From Planococcus rifietoensis (GTDB taxonomy: Bacteria; Bacillota; Bacilli; Bacillales_A; Planococcaceae), in assembly GCF_001465795.2 (NCBI RefSeq), contig NZ_CP013659.2, forward strand, positions 1,630,501-1,694,500: a stretch of 64,000 nt of DNA, written 5' to 3'. Shown piece by piece: positions 8,558 through 15,089 of this stretch (the stretch's first letter is position 1; each line of letters opens with the position of its first letter). Below the pieces are notes generated by a model, which worked only from the letters and a program-made list of their open reading frames with translations, was not told the DNA's origin and did no database searches. The translations under genes were made by a program, and so were the position numbers.

Positions 8558-8584
8558 AATTTCAAGAAATCGGGGGCGTGCAAA

Positions 8585-9004
8585 ATGATGAATTTTTATT
8601 TGACCCAATCCAAAAAATCTTATCAGTCAGCAGACGGAGATGCCATTTCGATGCATTCATACCTCGTTGTTGAATCTGTGACTAGATCCCTTGGACAGGA
8701 GTTTAAAAATCATAAGCTGGCATGGGAAGCGGAAGATCGCTGGCTGCTTGCAGACGCCCCGGAGAAAATCATCCATATGCCTGACGGCTATCAGCGCTTT
8801 GAACTCTCAGAGCCTGTATTTGCATCTTTGCGCTTGCTGGCCGAAACCCAGCCAAAAGAGCTTCATACCTTGACGCCTTTTTCCAGAAAGCGCACTTCCG
8901 AAACATTCATCGAGCAGCAGCAAGCTGAAGCGCGGAGGGAATTTCATTTCAACGACGTCGCCAAGAGCTTAAAGCAAATGTTCAAAGACATCATGACGGT
9001 CTAG
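8585..9004 (+). CDS. Uncharacterised 139-residue protein
   Basis: I do not recognise this protein. It is soluble and begins MMNFYLTQSKKSYQ. The middle has hydrophobic heptad-like stretches (RFELSEPVFASLRLLAE), and the C-terminal third is charged and helical (EQQQAEARREFHFNDVAKSLKQMFKDI). The GGGGG ribosome site at 8572-8576 is 8 nt from the first ATG. It is monocistronic: it has its own strong promoter flanked by an inverted repeat and ends in a perfect terminator. That argues for a separately regulated gene, possibly stress or stationary-phase related, but no function can be assigned. Confidence 0.75.
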   Translation: MMNFYLTQSKKSYQSADGDAISMHSYLVVESVTRSLGQEFKNHKLAWEAEDRWLLADAPEKIIHMPDGYQRFELSEPVFASLRLLAETQPKELHTLTPFSRKRTSETFIEQQQAEARREFHFNDVAKSLKQMFKDIMTV

Positions 9005-9017
9005 AAGCTTTGCATAT

Positions 9018-9056
9018 AAAAAAGACGGAGAACATCAACTGTTCTCCGTCTTTTTG
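9018..9056. terminator. Bidirectional terminator
   Basis: A perfect long stem, AAAAAGACGGAGAACA with its complement TGTTCTCCGTCTTTTT and a 5-nt loop, is A-rich on one side and T-rich on the other. It serves the convergent unknown gene at 8585 and the flotillin gene. Confidence 0.92.
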
Positions 9057-9069
9057 CGTTTGATTTACT

Positions 9070-10557
9070 TTAAATCTGTTCAGGATCCTCTTTGGCTGCT
9101 TCATCTACAGGCTGGTCATCAAATTGATCATTGGCTGGTTGGCTGACCGGTTCGATAGACTGTGTATTTCTCGAAGTGTAGGTCTTCAGCATGTCAGCAA
9201 TATCAATGCCCGTCATTTCCTTCAATGGTTCCTGCATATCGACCATTGTGCGAGTGACGCTTCTGCCGAATGACGGGACGCCTTGGCCGTTTCCGGAATC
9301 GATGATTTTAACGGAATCGATATTGTTGAGCGGCTGTGCCACTTTTTCGGCGAATACCGGCAGCATATCGATCAGTTTCTCTGCAATGATGACATCGCCA
9401 TGTTCTTCCATGGCTTCAGCAAGCAATTTACGGGATTCGGCTTCCGCTTTACCACGTTCACGGATGACTTCCGCTTCAGCAGCACCCTCATCGCGCTTGA
9501 TCTTCGCTTTCGCTTCACCGTCAATGACAGAACGTCTCGCTTCCGCTTCTGCCGTACGCGTGGTTTCGTAGTAGCTAGCATCCGCTTTTGTTTTGCGGAC
9601 TTTGCTCTCTTCTTCTTCAAGGCGGACCGCACGTTCGCGTTCCATGAACTGCATATTCAATTCTTCTTCCTGGATTTCCATCGCGAGTTTCGCTTTTTCG
9701 AGTTCATACGATTGCTCAGACTTGGCGCGTGCGCGTTCGGTTTCTTCCTTAAATGCCGCATCTTTCAAATCTTTTGATTTACGGGATTCAGCAATGGAAA
9801 TTTGGCGTTTGTACTCTTCTTCTTTCGCTTCCTGATCGGTCTGGGCACGGTGAATGCGTGTCTCCCGTTCCGTGTTCGCTTCTGCGATTTCCGCTTGCTT
9901 GCGGACTTCAGCGATGCGCGGACGACCCAGGTTCTCGAGATAGCCATTGTCTTCATCAGCATCACGAAGGTCGGTCAATCCGAGTGAAGTAATTTTAAAG
10001 CCCATTAAATCAAGCTGTTTTTGTGCGATTTCCTGGACATCGGTATTGAATTTTTCCCGGTCGCTATTGATGTCTTCAACGGTCATCTTCGATAAGATGG
10101 CACGCAAATTACTGCCGAGCACTTCGATGATCTCAACTTCAATTTCCTCTTGCTTTTTCCCAAGGAATTGCTCGGCGTAATTAGCAATGCCATTCAAAGT
10201 ATCTGCAACTTTGACCATCGCGACAGCATCCGCTACGATCGGGACACCCGCATTCGTGTAAACACGCGGCGTCGACAACTTCAATTGGAACGACGTTAGA
10301 TTGACTGGCGTTGACGTTTGGAAGCGGCGCAGCAAATAACCGCCGCCGCGGATGATCTTCATGGAACGCCCTTCATCGTCCGTAAAGATGTTCGTGTCTT
10401 TTTTCGGATCCCCGAGTTTCGGCCCTGTAATGATCAAGGCTTCGTTCGATTTGGCGGTACGGTAGCGGATTTTCATCCAAAAGAAATAGCCGACGCCGGC
10501 AACTGCCGCCAAAATGAGAACCACAATTAAAATTGAAATAATTCCGATTGACTCCAT
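9070..10557 (-). CDS. floT: Flotillin-like SPFH-domain membrane protein
   Basis: A 495-residue flotillin. One N-terminal membrane segment (about residues 5-28) is followed by an SPFH/PHB domain: the ITGPKLGDP motif, the VYTNAGVPIVADAVAMVKV strand and the SKMTVEDINSDREKF region. After that comes a long Glu/Ala/Lys/Arg-rich coiled coil at about 225-400, then a conserved tail with VIIAEKLIDMLPVFAEKVAQPL. Flotillins scaffold functional membrane microdomains. Bacillus FloT is about 509 residues with the same layout, and a shorter relative (FloA) lacks this architecture. A 56-residue membrane-protein gene lies just upstream on the same strand. The symbol is given by architecture. Confidence 0.85.
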   Translation of the reverse strand: MESIGIISILIVVLILAAVAGVGYFFWMKIRYRTAKSNEALIITGPKLGDPKKDTNIFTDDEGRSMKIIRGGGYLLRRFQTSTPVNLTSFQLKLSTPRVYTNAGVPIVADAVAMVKVADTLNGIANYAEQFLGKKQEEIEVEIIEVLGSNLRAILSKMTVEDINSDREKFNTDVQEIAQKQLDLMGFKITSLGLTDLRDADEDNGYLENLGRPRIAEVRKQAEIAEANTERETRIHRAQTDQEAKEEEYKRQISIAESRKSKDLKDAAFKEETERARAKSEQSYELEKAKLAMEIQEEELNMQFMERERAVRLEEEESKVRKTKADASYYETTRTAEAEARRSVIDGEAKAKIKRDEGAAEAEVIRERGKAEAESRKLLAEAMEEHGDVIIAEKLIDMLPVFAEKVAQPLNNIDSVKIIDSGNGQGVPSFGRSVTRTMVDMQEPLKEMTGIDIADMLKTYTSRNTQSIEPVSQPANDQFDDQPVDEAAKEDPEQI

Positions 10558-10629
10558 CTTATCCCATCCTTTTCAGTAAGCTGATTTTCTCCTGCCCTAT
10601 TCTATACGGTCGAATCAGTAAGATGTTTC

Positions 10630-10657
10630 AAAAAAAGGGAAAGAATAGCCATTCTTT
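10630..10657 (-). terminator. Weak terminator between the 56-residue gene and the flotillin gene
   Basis: On the minus strand a 7-bp AAAGAAT / ATTCTTT stem is followed after CCC by seven Ts. The stem is AT-rich, so read-through into the flotillin gene is likely. Confidence 0.45.
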
Positions 10658-10664
10658 TTAAAAA

Positions 10665-10835
10665 CTAGTCCGCCATCACTTTAATCAATGAAAAAATGAT
10701 GGACAATACCATCAATACAAACACAAAATAACCAAAATGGATCCACGGTTTCGTATGCGGCTGAATCAGCCTGGGTTCCCTTTGTTCCGGCTCTTTCTCC
10801 AGCGCCGAGTTTGGCGGAAACTCTTCGTCGTTCAT
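10665..10835 (-). CDS. 56-residue C-tail-anchored membrane protein
   Basis: An AGGAGG site stands 7 nt before an ATG opening a 56-residue frame. The N-terminal half is hydrophilic and rich in Glu and Pro (MNDEEFPPNSALEKEPEQRE). The C-terminal half is one membrane helix (WIHFGYFVFVLMVLSIIFSLI) ending KVMAD, so the predicted topology is tail-anchored with a cytoplasmic N-end. It lies about 108 bp upstream of the flotillin gene on the same strand and may act with it at the membrane; that link is positional only. No family recognised. Confidence 0.7.
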   Translation of the reverse strand: MNDEEFPPNSALEKEPEQREPRLIQPHTKPWIHFGYFVFVLMVLSIIFSLIKVMAD

Positions 10836-10896
10836 CTTCTTATCCTCCTGTAATTGAATTTTCCCTATTCAAGCTTCTAAGCCTCGTTGATTAGTC

Positions 10897-10940
10897 TTGA
10901 TAGTAACGTGCACTTCTTTCATTATATCAATTGATAGTAA
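10897..10940 (-). promoter_or_regulatory. Extended -10 promoter flanked by direct repeats TTGATAGTAA
   Basis: On the minus strand TGATATAAT (TG at 10929-10928, TATAAT at 10926-10921) forms an extended -10. Its transcript would run into the 56-residue gene and the flotillin gene. Two identical 10-bp direct repeats, TTGATAGTAA at 10897-10906 and 10931-10940, bracket the -10 with 34 bp between their starts, as a repressor pair would. Confidence 0.55.
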
Positions 10941-11074
10941 ATGGAATATAAAAATATTTTGGAAATAATTAACTAATTAAAAATTATCCCATCTGTTGGC
11001 TGATTATTTGGTAAGATAGAAAAAACACTGCATGGCAAAAGATGGTTATTTTCTTGGAAATGAGGTGGCAGGCC

Positions 11075-11218
11075 ATGAAACTTATCGATGATCTGGCTGG
11101 CGCGATTTATGATATCCTAAGTTGGATTGTATGGGGTTTTTCTTATTTTGCTGCTGGGGTGGTCATCATAGGCACCCCCTTATACTTAATCACTTTTCTG
11201 CTGGAATGGTTGGCTTGA
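11075..11218 (+). CDS. 47-residue membrane peptide
   Basis: AGGTGG (11063-11068) lies 6 nt before the ATG of a 47-residue frame. The peptide starts MKLIDDLAGAIYDILS, an amphipathic stretch, and then is strongly hydrophobic (WIVWGFSYFAAGVVIIGTPL, then YLITFLLEWLA), giving one long or two short membrane helices. Its TGA overlaps the first base of a perfect 21-bp terminator stem. SD and terminator together make a real monocistronic small gene plausible. No family recognised; the composition is also compatible with a small toxin-like or stress peptide, which I cannot confirm. Confidence 0.65.
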   Translation: MKLIDDLAGAIYDILSWIVWGFSYFAAGVVIIGTPLYLITFLLEWLA

Positions 11219-11263
11219 ACGCAGAACCCCCCTGTCACAAACGTGACAGGGGGGTTCTGCGTT
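11218..11263. terminator. Perfect 21-bp hairpin between convergent genes
   Basis: The left arm (11218-11238, starting AACGCAGAACCCCCCTGTCA) pairs perfectly with 11243-11263 across a 4-nt loop. It lies exactly between the stop of the 47-residue gene and the stop of yqkE. The T-tail is short on either strand, but the stem is exceptionally stable. Confidence 0.8.
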
Positions 11264-11472
11264 TAATATTTAGTTCCTGAATCTCCATGCCGCTCGAGCA
11301 ATTCGGCAAACGATAGGTTCTTTTCGCGCTCTTTGCGTTCAAACTGCCGCTGCGCTTCTTTTTCTTCTTCAAGCTTCTGCTTGTCTTTCACTAATTCTTT
11401 TTTTGTGGCCTTCAGCTTCATTAGCTGCTCTTCCGAAAAAAGGCCGTTGTCGTTGAGTTTGTCTTTCGCCAT
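11263..11472 (-). CDS. yqkE: YqkE-like DUF3886 protein
   Basis: A 69-residue highly charged, helical protein. The centre is Lys/Glu/Gln-rich (KKELVKDKQKLEEEKEAQRQ) and is followed by REKNLSFAELLERHG, the conserved ending of YqkE-type proteins. It probably forms a single coiled coil. In Bacillus yqkE lies between yqkD and yqkF; here the same neighbours are present but a thiolase and an HMG-CoA lyase gene are inserted before yqkD. It lies 12 bp downstream of the thiolase gene. Function unknown. Confidence 0.75.
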   Translation of the reverse strand: MAKDKLNDNGLFSEEQLMKLKATKKELVKDKQKLEEEKEAQRQFERKEREKNLSFAELLERHGDSGTKY

Positions 11473-11484
11473 ACCATTCTCTCC

Positions 11485-12669
11485 TTATGGGCGTTTTACG
11501 ATCGTTGCCACCCCTTGTCCGCCACCGATGCAAAGTGTCGCAAGGCCTGTCTTGGCGTCGCGTTTTTTCATTTCGTGGAGAAGCGTCACGAAAATCCGTG
11601 TACCACTCGCGCCGATGGGGTGACCGATCGCGATGGCGCCACCGTTGACATTCAATTTTTCGTGGTCAAACTTCAGTTCACGGTCAACTGCAATTGATTG
11701 CGCCGCAAATGCCTCGTTCGCTTCGATCAAATCGATGTCGCCAAGTGTCATATTGGCTTTCTTCAAAGCATTTTTCACCGCTTGTACAGGACCGATGCCC
11801 ATGACAGCAGGATCGACGCCTGCGTTGCCGTTCGCAGAAATGACCGCGAGTGGTTCGATGCCCAGTTCGTCGGCTTTTTCTTTCGTCATGACGATCACTG
11901 CTGCCGCACCGTCGTTAATACCGGATGCGTTTCCGGCTGTGACTGAGCCGTCTTTCTTGAACGCCGGGCGCAGTTTCGCAAGCTTCTCTTCGGTTGAAGA
12001 AGCTTTCACGTATTCATCCGTAGTAAAGACGACCGGATCGCCTTTGCGCTGAGGGATTTCTACAGCCACGATTTCCTCGTCAAAACGTCCGCCTTCGATT
12101 GCCGCGGATGCCCGTGCTTGTGAACGAGCCGCAAAACGATCTTGTTCTTCGCGCGAAATCTCGTAGCGGTCACATAGGTTTTCGGCTGTCACGCCCATAT
12201 GATAATCGTTGAATGCACACGTCAAGCCGTCATGGACCATGCTGTCGACCACTTTCTGGTCGCCCATGCGGTAGCCGTCTCTTGCGCCTTCTAATAGATA
12301 TGGGGCACGGCTCATATTCTCCATGCCGCCTGCCACCACGATATCGGCATCACCTGCAAAAATCGCCTGATACGCCAAATGGATCGATTTCAAGCCGGAT
12401 CCGCATACTTTATTGATGGTCATCGCCGGCACCGTCTCCGGAAGCCCTGCTTTGATGGAAGCCTGGCGCGCCGGATTTTGCCCGAGCCCTGCTTGCAGGA
12501 CATTGCCCATGATGACTTCCGATACTTGATCGCCCGCTACCCCTGCGCGCGATAAAGCTTCTTTGATAACGATGGCTCCGAGATCTGTCGCCGGCACATC
12601 TTTCAGCGTACCCTGGAAAGAACCGACCGCCGTTCTGACAGCGCTTGCAATTACGATTTCTTGTGACAT
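11485..12669 (-). CDS. Acetyl-CoA C-acetyltransferase (thiolase)
   Basis: A 394-residue biosynthetic-type thiolase that interconverts two acetyl-CoA with acetoacetyl-CoA. The acylated cysteine is C89 ([10 protein letters not shown]), and H350 (GHPIGASG) and C380 (CIGGGQG) complete the active site. The NEAFAAQ motif is also present. The length fits AtoB/ThlA/MmgA-type enzymes. The ATG is preceded by AAGGGGG. It is divergent from an HMG-CoA lyase gene across a 75-bp region full of G-rich repeats, so both may respond to one regulator. That pairing suggests ketone-body, leucine or acyl-CoA metabolism. The exact paralogue cannot be named from sequence alone. Confidence 0.93.
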   Translation of the reverse strand: MSQEIVIASAVRTAVGSFQGTLKDVPATDLGAIVIKEALSRAGVAGDQVSEVIMGNVLQAGLGQNPARQASIKAGLPETVPAMTINKVCGSGLKSIHLAYQAIFAGDADIVVAGGMENMSRAPYLLEGARDGYRMGDQKVVDSMVHDGLTCAFNDYHMGVTAENLCDRYEISREEQDRFAARSQARASAAIEGGRFDEEIVAVEIPQRKGDPVVFTTDEYVKASSTEEKLAKLRPAFKKDGSVTAGNASGINDGAAAVIVMTKEKADELGIEPLAVISANGNAGVDPAVMGIGPVQAVKNALKKANMTLGDIDLIEANEAFAAQSIAVDRELKFDHEKLNVNGGAIAIGHPIGASGTRIFVTLLHEMKKRDAKTGLATLCIGGGQGVATIVKRP

Positions 12670-12671
12670 TT

Positions 12672-12741
12672 CTTTTATCCCCCTTGTCTGATTCTTGCTC
12701 TTTTATCCCCCCTATCGCTACAATAAAGCTAAGGGGGGATA
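12672..12741. promoter_or_regulatory. Divergent thiolase/HMG-CoA lyase control region
   Basis: TTGCTC (12695-12700), 18 bp and TACAAT (12719-12724) form a promoter for the lyase. The 12-mer CTTTTATCCCCC occurs twice (12672-12683 and 12700-12711). Its core returns inverted as AGGGGGGATA at 12732-12741, giving a perfect 10-bp dyad with 12704-12713. Two copies coincide with the ribosome sites of the two genes; the middle copy lies in the lyase promoter spacer and has no such role. Confidence 0.6.
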
Positions 12742-12743
12742 GT

Positions 12744-13643
12744 ATGTTTAGTTTACCAAAAACAGCTACGATTATCGAGGTTGGGCCGCGCGATGGCCTG
12801 CAAAATGAAGCCAGGACCGTCAACACCGAAGACAAATTGGATTTTATCAAGGCCTTGCAGGAAGCAGGATTAAAGGAAATGGAGTTGACTTCGTTTGTGT
12901 CGCCGAAATGGGTACCGCAAATGGCCGATGCACGGGATATTGTTGCCGGCGCACAAAAGATCGGCCGCCAAATGGTCCTGACGCCGAATGAACGCGGCAT
13001 CACATCTGCCTTGGAGGCCGGGGCCGATTCGATCGCTGTCTTTGTCGGGGTTACCAATTCATTCAATGAAAAAAACATCAACAAGACGACGGCTGAGTCG
13101 ATGGAAACATTACAACCATTGATTAAAAAAGCGAAACAAGACGGCATCTTCGTGCGCGCCTGTATTTCAACAGCGTTCTACTGCCCGTTTGAAGGAAAAA
13201 TCGATCCGCAGCGAACGATTGATTTATGCCGCCAATTCGTCGATTGGGGAGTCGATGAATTGAGCGTCGCCGATACGATCGGCCTGGCGAACCCGCAAGA
13301 AAGCCATGAGTTGTTCAGCCGATTGAAAGAGCAATTTCCGGAAGTGCTGATTGCGGCGCATTTCCACGACACGAGACGCATGGCGCTGGCCAATGCCTAT
13401 GCAGCACTTATTGCCGGAGTCGACCGGTTCGACGCATCTGCCGGCGGGCTTGGCGGCTGCCCATTTGCACCGGGTGCTACCGGCAATGTCGCGACCGAAG
13501 ATTTGGTCCATATGTTCCACCGCATGGGTGTCGACACCGGGGTCGATCTCGAGAAACTTTACGAAGCGATTTCGCTCATTGAACCGCATGTATCGAATCC
13601 GCTGCATACAGGGATGTATACGTTGTACAAAAACAGAAAATGA
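12744..13643 (+). CDS. mvaB: Hydroxymethylglutaryl-CoA lyase
   Basis: A 299-residue HMG-CoA lyase (YngG-like) of the HMGL/DRE-TIM family. It splits HMG-CoA into acetoacetate and acetyl-CoA, the final step of leucine breakdown. The DRE-TIM signature is at R16-D17 (EVGPRDGLQNE), the metal histidines are in AAHFHDTR, and the catalytic-loop signature is SAGGLGGCPFAPGATGN. I start at MFSLPKTA, after GGGGGG, with the promoter just upstream. It is divergent from a thiolase that can use the products, and followed 12 bp later by yqkD. Other leucine-degradation genes (yng-type cluster) are not here. Confidence 0.93.
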   Translation: MFSLPKTATIIEVGPRDGLQNEARTVNTEDKLDFIKALQEAGLKEMELTSFVSPKWVPQMADARDIVAGAQKIGRQMVLTPNERGITSALEAGADSIAVFVGVTNSFNEKNINKTTAESMETLQPLIKKAKQDGIFVRACISTAFYCPFEGKIDPQRTIDLCRQFVDWGVDELSVADTIGLANPQESHELFSRLKEQFPEVLIAAHFHDTRRMALANAYAALIAGVDRFDASAGGLGGCPFAPGATGNVATEDLVHMFHRMGVDTGVDLEKLYEAISLIEPHVSNPLHTGMYTLYKNRK

Positions 13644-13655
13644 GGTGTGTGCGCC

Positions 13656-14615
13656 GTGAAAAAGCGACTATTGATGACTACAGCCATCGTCTCGAGCACA
13701 TTGACTGCTTCTTTTGCCGCATTGGGTTTTGCCGCAAGCAACCGTCTGATGTATGTAAAGAATAAAGACGCCTCTTTGATTTTGGAACGGGAAACGAACG
13801 CCAAACGCTATGATGAAGCTTGGTATGCCAACGCCAAAAAAAGCGAACAATGGATCGAATCCGCTAACGGCTATCCGATCAAAGCGATTTTCCTGGAGCC
13901 GCACACCACAAACCGTTACGTCATCATTTGCCATGGCGTCACCGAAAGCAAAGTGAACTCGTTTAAATATGCGCGCATGTTCGAACGCCTCGGGTTCAAC
14001 TCTGTCGTCTATGACCACCGCCGGCACGGCGAATCGGGCGGCAAGACGACGAGCTTCGGGCATTATGAAAAGCTGGATTTGCAAGCAGTTGTAAAGGCCT
14101 TACAACTCCATGTCGGGCCATCTTTGTTCTTTGGCATCCACGGGGAATCGATGGGCGCCGCGACGACGCTATTATATGCCGGAATGGAGGACTCGGCGGA
14201 TTTTTACATCTCCGACTGTGCCTATTCCGATATCAGCGAACAGATTCTGCACGTCATGCGCACGACGACGCCGATGCGCACTTCTTTGGCGCTTCGCCTT
14301 GCCAATGTATTCCTGAAGCTGCGCGACGGCTATTCCATTACCACCGTATCACCCCGGGAAGTCGTAAAAAAGATTGCAAAGCCCGTGCTGTTCATCCATA
14401 GCCTGCCGGATGAATTCGTCTTGCCGAAAATGACGAAAGAATTATTCGAATTGAAACAAGGCGCCAAACAGCTGAAATTGTTTGATGAAGGCGAGCATGC
14501 CCAATCATTCAATAAAAATCCGGAAGAATACGAAGAGACGGTTGCAGATTTCCTGATGGCCCACGGTTTATTGGCACCCAAACCTGCTGCTGATGTTTCA
14601 CAGATTTCCAGCTGA
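13656..14615 (+). CDS. yqkD: Alpha/beta hydrolase YqkD
   Basis: A 319-residue membrane-tethered or secreted alpha/beta hydrolase. It starts with GTG (8 nt after GAGGTG), and the first 28 residues form a basic-plus-hydrophobic signal anchor. The HG oxyanion motif is in IICHGVTES, the nucleophile is S165 in GIHGESMGA, an acid is expected near SLPDEF, and the histidine is in EGEHAQSF. The HRRHGESGGKTTSFG stretch is typical of YqkD. The gene is probably co-transcribed with mvaB, whose stop overlaps its ribosome site. Substrate unknown; esterase or peptidase-like activities are possible. Confidence 0.88.
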   Translation: MKKRLLMTTAIVSSTLTASFAALGFAASNRLMYVKNKDASLILERETNAKRYDEAWYANAKKSEQWIESANGYPIKAIFLEPHTTNRYVIICHGVTESKVNSFKYARMFERLGFNSVVYDHRRHGESGGKTTSFGHYEKLDLQAVVKALQLHVGPSLFFGIHGESMGAATTLLYAGMEDSADFYISDCAYSDISEQILHVMRTTTPMRTSLALRLANVFLKLRDGYSITTVSPREVVKKIAKPVLFIHSLPDEFVLPKMTKELFELKQGAKQLKLFDEGEHAQSFNKNPEEYEETVADFLMAHGLLAPKPAADVSQISS

Positions 14616-14635
14616 GCTAAAATGAATGCACAAAA

Positions 14636-14675
14636 AAGAACCACCGTTCAGAAACGAACGGTGGTTCTTCTTGTA
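14636..14675. terminator. Terminator between yqkD and yneF
   Basis: A perfect 14-bp stem, AAGAACCACCGTTC / GAACGGTGGTTCTT with a 6-nt loop, separates the convergent genes. The A-run on the left (six As) gives the better T-tail to the minus-strand yneF transcript. Confidence 0.85.
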
Positions 14676-14709
14676 TTCATCACCTATGGGCGAATAATTG
14701 CATAAGCGT

Positions 14710-14943
14710 TTATTTTTTGCCCGGTTTTGTCGAGGCTTTGTTCATTTGAGCCATCATTTGGTTGATTTTCTTTTGAGATGGTTTTTGACCCATTTGCATC
14801 ATCATAATCCGCAGCATCTCTTCGTTGATCGGTGGGTTGTCCTGCAAATATTTCATCATGTATCGGCGAGCGATAAAGAATCCAAGTGCAACACCTGCGA
14901 GTAAAGCCACAATTACGATAACAATCCAGATCCATGTATCCAT
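14710..14943 (-). CDS. yneF: YneF family (UPF0154) small membrane protein
   Basis: A 77-residue protein with one N-terminal membrane helix ([20 protein letters not shown]), followed by the strongly conserved [20 protein letters not shown] region and an [17 protein letters not shown] tail. The start at MDTWIW has GGAGG about 9 nt upstream; a longer in-frame reading has no SD. yneF lies near tkt in Bacillus as it does here. Function is unknown. A TATAAT (14996-14991) upstream could be its -10, but the matching -35 is poor. Confidence 0.9.
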   Translation of the reverse strand: MDTWIWIVIVIVALLAGVALGFFIARRYMMKYLQDNPPINEEMLRIMMMQMGQKPSQKKINQMMAQMNKASTKPGKK

Positions 14944-15089
14944 ACAAATTACCTCCTTCGTGTTGCCAATTAAATCATGCACCAAAAAGGATTATACTAT
15001 AAATTTCAGGACGTGACTATATGAACGGCATTAAAATTGCGGAGAAACAAAGACTGCCTCCCATCACACCCCGAGCAGCGACGGTACGC

